Below are positions 58,741-64,000 of a stretch of 64,000 nucleotides of DNA, piece by piece. The position numbers and the translations under genes are program-made. The notes beneath the pieces are model-generated. The model did not search any database and was not told the DNA's origin. It saw nothing but the letters and a program-made list of their open reading frames with translations. The DNA is from Prunus persica (Eukaryota > Streptophyta > Magnoliopsida > Rosales > Rosaceae), in assembly GCF_000346465.2 (NCBI RefSeq), contig NC_034014.1, positions 7,131,079-7,195,078 on the forward strand. The letters are read 5' to 3'. How positions within the stretch are numbered: position 1 is the first letter of the stretch; each line of letters opens with the position of its first letter.

Positions 58741-58971
58741 CCGAAAATCTTATCCGAAAATTTAATTACAAAAGATTATCAAAATTAATGATTTAAAGTA
58801 TAAAAAAATAGGAAATAAAGTACAATGAATAGTAATTGCCCTAGACTTGCCCTAGACTTTGCCCTTGTGGGTGGAACCACAAATGGCAAGGCTGACACTA
58901 TTCACATGAATAGTGTCAGCCCTTGCTTGCCCTTGCCTTAGACTTTGCCCTAAGGGGTGGAGTTGCTCTAA

Positions 58972-59688
58972 CTATCAAAAATACCCTCGGTACACCTTAA
59001 TACACTCAATCACACAATACCCTAATACCAATCCTAAACCAAATTTCTTTTTTTACATGAATTTGCGCCCTATGTTTAGATTTATAAATATATTGAATTT
59101 ACATACATAAACATTGAACTTATTATTTGATTTCACAAGTTATATGAAGGAAATTTCAGGGGCCCTCAACATATTATTTGGATCTAAACCAGAAAGCTAT
59201 AAAGGCATTTCCGATGTTTGTAGCAAGTCTGCAGCATACCCACATGGTCATGGATAGCTTCAAATCATCAAATATTAAACAACCCCAAAACTGCTCCCTT
59301 TGAAGAGCAAATTAAAACCAATTTCCAGAGGAAGGTTACAAAACATTGTGCCCGGTGAAGAACAAATCAAGATAGTATAACCCATTTGATAATAAAATCA
59401 AAATGAGATGTATCAATATCAGACGACCACCGCGACAGTATAATGGTACGACGACGGCGTTGCTGTAATGGTGGGGAAGCGTATGCGACGACGGTGTTAG
59501 TGAGATGGTGGAGGAGATGATGTTATGAAGGAGGCGTTGCTATGTCGAGTGGAGGAGACGACGACGGTATTTCATAATTCAATATATCATTTTTGGTCAT
59601 TTTAACTAGTTTGGTAGTAGGGTGTACTCAGTTAATTTTAGGATTCGTTTAGCAGCACTCAAAAATTAAAAACATTTTCTTGTAGCTT
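58972..59688. other. Intergenic, no gene seen
   Basis: AT-rich. A GAC/GGCG-rich patch at 59425-59570 (GACGACGGCGTTGCTGTAAT, GAGGAGACGACGACGG) has no recognisable frame. Confidence 0.4.
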
Positions 59689-59693
59689 GACAT

Positions 59694-60141
59694 TGTTGTA
59701 AAGAAGAATAAGTAAAGAAGAATAGGTGAAGCCCACATAGCCAACTCACACCCACCAAACCAAACCACTACCCAATTGATTGAAGAATATTAATGATGTT
59801 GTCTACCAATTATATTGTGAGGTGAACCACCAATGTCTTAGGCCTATAAATAGATACCTCCATCAAGAGAAGTGTGAGCTTAGAGAAGAGGAAGAGAAGG
59901 AAGAAAGAGGGTGAGTGAGTTGAGAGGAAAGAGAGCAAGAGAGAAATTCTCCAAGAGAGAAAATTGAGTGAGCCATACATATTGTAAACACTAAAGTTGT
60001 AGCCCTATTATTTTACATAGTGGAAAAGTTACTACTGCTGCTCTCCGGGGACGTAGGCATAGCCGAACCTCGTTAAATACTGTGTCTCATCTACTTTACG
60101 TGCAGCTCAATATTCGCACATATCCCAGTTATTTTACAACA
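59694..60141 (+). mobile_element. Solo LTR of a Copia-like retrotransposon
   Basis: The 448-bp block starts TGTTGTAAAG and ends TTTTACAACA, a perfect terminal inverted repeat. It is flanked by the 5-bp duplication GACAT (59689-59693, 60142-60146). Its last 100 bases (GGGGACGTAGGCATAGCCGA, CCTCGTTAAATACTGTGTC) match the typical R/U5 wording of plant Copia LTRs. No internal region or second LTR is present, so recombination between LTRs has removed the rest. Confidence 0.88.
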
Positions 60142-60318
60142 GACATTAAAATTTTATTTTGTTTTGTTTTTTTAATTTATTAAAGTACTAAATGCACCAT
60201 GACTAACAATGTTTTACAAAAAAAAAATTTAGCTTCAACTCAAGAAAATCTTTAGTAATTTAGAGCTGGTAAGAGTATTTGTTTGCAGTTGACCTCAGTT
60301 TTATTAATATTTCATAAA

Positions 60319-61125
60319 AACAGTATCGCCGTGCGGCTATACTCATTTTGACATGTTTTGTTTTCAAAAATAGTATAGCCGATCGGCTATACTCGTTTCC
60401 ATTTTTTTATAAAAACGTATAGCCGGTGGACCTTTTGACATGTGTCACCTAGGCGCTAAGTGGTTCTTTTTTAGTATAGATAAATCATATAGCCGAGCGG
60501 CTATACCCCTTTTTAATTTAAAAAAAAATAGTTTCGCCGAGCGGCTATACTTGGTAATGTTTCATAAAAATAGTATAGCCGGGCGGCTATGCTATTTCTG
60601 ACACGTGGGCGCCTAATCACTCATCTTTTGTATTTTTTATAAATAGTATAACCGGGCGGCTGTACTCGATTTTTTTAAATTTTTTTAAAAAGTCGTATAG
60701 CCGCCCGGCTATACTCTGATTTTTCCTTATTTTTAAAAAATAGTATAGGCGGGCAGCTTTTTTTGTTTTGACACGTGTCGCTTAGGCGCTACGCGGGTTT
60801 TTTTTAATAAATATGTATATGAATATTATATTCGGGCGGCTATACCCGGTCTTTTAATTTTTTCAAAAAATTAGTATAGCCGCCCGGCTATACTTGGTTT
60901 CATTAATGTTTCATAAAAATAGTATAGACGCGCGGCGATACTTATTTTGGTACGTATCACTGGGAGCGTCCTCTTTTGTTTGTTTTTAATAAAAATAAAT
61001 AGTATAGCTATTCGGCTATACTCGATTTTTTAAAATTTGTTCAAAAAAATAGTATAGCCGATCGGCTTGATTGGGTTTTTTTGTTTTTATTTTTTTTTTA
61101 AAATAGTATAGCCACATGGCCATTA
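60319..61125. repeat. Array of about fifteen TATAGCCG palindromes with a three-unit higher-order period
   Basis: Units resemble AGTATAGCCG-NN-CGGCTATACT. Approximate positions: 60321, 60371, 60416, 60487, 60529, 60571, 60645, 60694, 60742, 60827, 60875, 60920, 60999, 61051 and 61103. After units 1, 3, 6, 9 and 12 comes a second block of the type TTTTGACACGTGTCGCCTAGGCGCTA. GACACGTGTC and GCCTAGGC within it are palindromes too. Spacing between consecutive blocks is about 164-177 bp. Confidence 0.9.
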
Positions 61126-61146
61126 GATATATATATATATATATAT

Positions 61147-61545
61147 ACAGTCCCCTTCTATTGAGGGATCCCTCAAATAATTTTATTTGAGGGACGCCCT
61201 TTAGAGTACCCTACAATTCTTTTCCCAATAATCCAAACCATCTATTTTTTAGGTATTCATTCATAGATCATCCTTACAAAAAATTAGACAAATCGGAAAC
61301 CGTTTCGACATCCAATTGTGTCTTACAAAATCAATGAACACGGTGCTTTAAGAAAAGTACTAAAATTTCAATAACTCAATTGAGTGGTCACATGATATCG
61401 GATTCAAGTGATTTTTTGTAGAGATGATCTTTGAATGAGTATCTACAAAATAGACGGTTTGGATTAGTGAAATACAATCCGGAGTGGGGCCTACAAGAGG
61501 TGTCCCTCAAATAAGCTTATTTGAGGGATCCCTCAATGGAAGCTC

Positions 61546-61550
<5 letters not shown>
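61147..61550. mobile_element. MITE inserted within a (TA)n microsatellite (Micron-like)
   Basis: The left end ACAGTCCCCTTCTATTGAGG and the complement of the right end (ACAGAGAGCTTCCATTGAGG) are a long inverted repeat, continuing into GATCCCTCAAATAA. Both sides are (TA)n: 61128-61147 and 61551-61577. At 404 bp it is non-coding. The interior matches the fragment in the SAPS intron at 21158-21405. Confidence 0.85.
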
Positions 61551-61580
<30 letters not shown>

Positions 61581-61814
61581 GGATCCTTTTTGTCTGTTAA
61601 ATTTTTTTCCCTGATTTTCATTTATCAATAAGAGTAGTTTAGAGCATTATCCATTACTATTAGGCCATTACCCGAGTCTATTGTCCCTTTTTGATTTTTT
61701 TACTTTTTCAGAGTTATTAACCATATAAATAATTTAGCACTTTCACGTTAAATAATGTACTATACACGTATGTACTTTATTCGAATTTTTCCGGTTCCGT
61801 ATTTTACTAACTAT

Positions 61815-62322
61815 GAATGAATGTGCATGAAGCTTTGTTTGCAAGCAAGGTTCCATTCAAACCAGATCCAGGATAATATCCTGGGACACTCGTATGACAC
61901 CAATATTTGGATGTTGAAGCTCAGAACATCCAGATAGATAATTCATATACATTATTAACAGCTCTTGAGCATGCGCAATTTGGGACTGAAGCCTGCTCTG
62001 GTGGATCTCCAGGAAATGATTCCTACATCATGTCACTACCTCCATCAACTTCATTATTTGCTTCATCCAAGCTTTTATGTTTAGAGTGGTCTATGTAAAC
62101 CACTTCCACCACAACTTTTTACTTTTGAGCTGATATCTGCACACTTTTTACTTTTGAGTCGAGCTAAAATTCTGAGAGGTCACTGCACCTGTGATTTGAA
62201 CTTCATCCATACGGTCCAATTTCAAAGAAAGCCTTGACAATGAAGCTGAAATTCATTCCTTAACTGTGAGTCCAGGGTATCTCTCAACCACTGTTTTGTT
62301 ATTTTCAGATACTTATGCAGTA
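61815..62322. other. Spacer with possible gene remnants
   Basis: Short minus-strand frames broken by stops lie here, next to the open frame at 62323-62727. A perfect palindrome CCAGGATAATATCCTGG is at 61869-61885. Confidence 0.3.
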
Positions 62323-62727
62323 TTATCCACATTCTGGGACTCCACTACTTCTAATTCCCTTCTGCAGGCACCAGTTCCTTCTGGTTCTTTTGAATTGACA
62401 TCGAAGAGAATTTTTCTGCTGGGATTCTTCAGGTAAAATACTGAATCCATCCAATACACAGTCATTTAAGCGCAATTTATTTTCCTGGAAAACCTGTTCT
62501 CCAACACAGCAGGATATCGGAAGGTCTAGTTGTTCGGTATTTTCGTTTCCACAATCAGTTATCACCAGTTGACAATTTTCTATTCGCTCTGTATTCACCA
62601 GGCAACGCGAAATCCACCAAGGTCTATCTACTGAGATGTAGAGAGGATCAACAAGCGTCAAATAGTGAACTCTGTGGATAAACTCAGGCCCAGTCCAAAA
62701 CTTATGTTCCTGTCCTCCCTCCAACAA
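62323..62727 (-). CDS. Unrecognised open reading frame, possible exon or gene fragment
   Basis: Minus-strand frame of 134 codons with normal-looking composition (HKFWTGPEFIHRVHYLTLVD, PLYISVDRPWWISRCLVNTE, LDLPISCCVGEQVFQENKLR). It does not start at an ATG in the listed frame (TTG), and the sequence just upstream has stops. It would therefore have to be an internal exon or a decayed copy. A possible acceptor lies at GGAGGACAG|GAACATAAG (about 62709). I cannot assign a family. Confidence 0.35.
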   Translation of the reverse strand: MLEGGQEHKFWTGPEFIHRVHYLTLVDPLYISVDRPWWISRCLVNTERIENCQLVITDCGNENTEQLDLPISCCVGEQVFQENKLRLNDCVLDGFSILPEESQQKNSLRCQFKRTRRNWCLQKGIRSSGVPECG

Positions 62728-63690
62728 ATATTGTGGGAATCATTAATGAAAACTTTATTGAGACCTAAGTTAGAATTAAATTATTTAAAGATATGCAAGA
62801 GAAATTAGACACTCAACATACACTGACAAATGCAGTGCAAAGTCATTCCAACCTTATTTTCTGAAAAGAGGCGATAAGTAGGGTAGATCATATATCAGAG
62901 CAAATGGCTAACTTTAAGAATAAGAAAAACAACAATGTTTTATCTTGTTCACGATATGCTAAAAGCTTTCCATGATAAAAAGAACTTGTTTGTTGTGCTG
63001 TATATGCAATTAGAAGACTATAACCTATTATCACTAATTAATTATAATACCGCAGTTCTCTAAAAAATAAAAAAATAAAAAATTATAATACTGCAGTAAT
63101 CGTTATAGGTATTAATTTCAAGCTAATGAACCACCAAAGCATCCATGCTACGCACATAAAGAACGAAGTAGGAAACCAGGAATGTTTCAGAAAAAGTAGA
63201 CTTGTTCAATGATTAACCATCTTTCTCAAAAGCTTTCTTTCCTTTTTCTTTAGATACCATTTTCCATGACTAAACAACTAGCTCTGATAAGTAACTGAAA
63301 GAAATGCTCCCAGCAATTTTTATTAAGCGCAACGCAGAACACACACAAACGCAATCCAACAACACAATCTTGACAGATAAACTATATGACCTGCAACAGT
63401 TTGTTTTCAAATCTTATGAAAAATCAGATGGTAGGTACAACTATTGATGTATTCATCCATGGATTGTCGATCCCCATTCAATCAATTAGGTGGGACGTTA
63501 AAAATAATATTCTATCATGGGTCATATACACATATATGCCAAAAGTTTATGTACATCAGTATGACATCTTCCAAATCTCAACATTCTGTCAGGTGTGTAA
63601 AACTTCTCCAATTAATCTTAAATACAAGATGCCAATTATTTCAGAATTAAAATTGTGTAAGAAAGAGGAAATGTCAATTGGACTTCCTAG
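62728..63690. other. Intergenic, no gene seen
   Basis: AT-rich DNA; the short open frames at 63386-63745 have no recognisable content. Confidence 0.4.
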
Positions 63691-63904
63691 GCTCAGTTTG
63701 GGATTGCTGTCACTTTTAAAAAAAGTTGCTTTTGCTGTGCTTTAAAAATAATTAGATGTAAAGTAAAGTAGCTCCATGTTTGGTAAACAATATTTTTAAA
63801 GTACTGTTAGTACAAAAAGCAGTGTCAAAACCGTTTGGTAAATTTTAATATAAAATTGTTGTAACTATAAATAATGACTAAAATAAACATGATGTTGAAC
63901 GTGT
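63691..63904. repeat. Possible MITE (CAGTTTGGGATTGC start), incomplete in window
   Basis: CAGTTTGGGATTGCTGTCA, then AAAAAGCAGTGTCAAAACCG and TTTGGTAAAT, resembles the composition of common plant hAT/Mutator MITEs. The partner end is not visible before the edge. Confidence 0.35.
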
Positions 63905-64000
63905 TATGTACTAATCATATGGTGGTAGTGGTGGTGATGGAGTGGAGGTGGTGGTGGTGATGAAGGTGGAGTTGGTGGTTGTGGTAGTTGTGGTAGTGGT
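63905..64000. repeat. (GGT)n/(GGTGGA)n minisatellite running off the window edge
   Basis: Impure GGT repeats (GTGGTGGTGATGGAGTGGAG, GTTGGTGGTTGTGG) cover the last 90 bases. It could be coding for glycine-rich sequence in a neighbouring gene, but no frame can be decided here. Confidence 0.6.

Larger units (their letters stand above)
54898..58968. mobile_element. Full-length PIF/Harbinger DNA transposon, 4071 bp
   Basis: Ends GAGCAAGGCCAGTGCC (left) and GGAGTTGCTC (right, GAGCAACTCCACCCC in complement) form a short imperfect inverted repeat, flanked by TAA at 54895-54897 and 58969-58971. It contains the two genes expected of the superfamily in convergent orientation: a Myb/SANT-like ORF1 (plus) and a DDE transposase (minus). 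Both subterminal regions carry repeats with the motif CCACGTGTC/GACACGTGG. Because the transposase is broken this copy can move only if another copy supplies the enzyme. Confidence 0.95.
60319..61814 (-). repeat. Uncharacterised repeat element, expanded copy (relative of 23591-24123)
   Basis: In reverse complement the right part (61600-61814) aligns with 23591-24080: TTAGTAAAATACGGAAC, TTATATGGTTAATAA, GGGTAATGGCCTAATA, AATGCTCTAAA. It then reaches a (TA)n tract (interrupted by the MITE at 61147-61550) and the palindrome array. The other end of the element is not clear. Confidence 0.65.

Noticed and set aside
60319..61125. CRISPR-like array (palindromic repeats with spacers)
   Set aside because: The host is a plant with introns and retroelements; repeats are imperfect, linkers are A/T-rich and partly repeated, and no cas genes exist.

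Overview
This window is plant nuclear DNA. Genes have GT-AG introns, intergenic DNA is AT-rich, and every recognisable protein is a land-plant family (class III HD-Zip, CASP-like, class C auxin response factor, class A GATA factor). A Cassandra retrotransposon with a 5S-rRNA-like LTR, Tourist-like MITEs, small Helitrons and a PIF/Harbinger element fit a woody eudicot. Rosaceae is my best guess, from general resemblance only.

Gene layout. 130-930 (+): last three exons of a REVOLUTA-type HD-Zip III gene. 3424-4916 (-): complete CASP-like family 5 membrane protein in three exons. 6043-6380 (+): broken DnaJ N-terminal fragment. 8569-9115 (+): mitochondrial ribosomal protein mL41, three exons. 14127-22584 (+): 19-exon SAPS-domain protein, a putative regulatory subunit of PP6-type phosphatase. 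24420-24641 (+): intronless UBL5/Hub1. 32849-36330 (-): four-exon ARF16/ARF10-class auxin response factor with a miR160 site. 46067-48355 (-): two-exon GATA factor. I rebuilt each spliced CDS by hand; exon phases join and the totals are multiples of three (CASPL 179 aa, mL41 92 aa, SAPS 849 aa, ARF 719 aa, GATA 290 aa). The genes are unrelated neighbours, not a pathway, although REV, ARF16 and GATA are all developmental regulators and two are microRNA-controlled families (the REV miR165/166 site lies outside the window).

Mobile DNA fills most of the rest. It includes: a poly(A)-tailed insertion with a 15-bp target duplication (2027-2675); three Tourist-like MITEs with TAA/TTA duplications (6703-7043, 7096-7355, 9418-9770); a complete Cassandra TRIM with 5-bp duplications (10070-10690); a nested MITE complex (11904-13318); a tandem segmental duplication of about 1.1 kb, one copy split by a Helitron (25980-28915); a second Helitron (38376-38663); a SINE carrying a MITE (44622-45204); a 4.07-kb PIF/Harbinger element with intact ORF1 and a broken transposase (54898-58968); a Copia-like solo LTR (59694-60141); and a MITE in a (TA)n tract (61147-61550).

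The least familiar structure is 60319-61125: about fifteen imperfect 22-bp palindromes around the core TATAGCCGNNCGGCTATA. They sit in a higher-order repeat of about 165-177 bp, in which every third palindrome is followed by a G-box-like palindrome. A related element just upstream of UBL5 (23591-24123) has one such palindrome, so the array looks like an expansion inside an undescribed repeat family.
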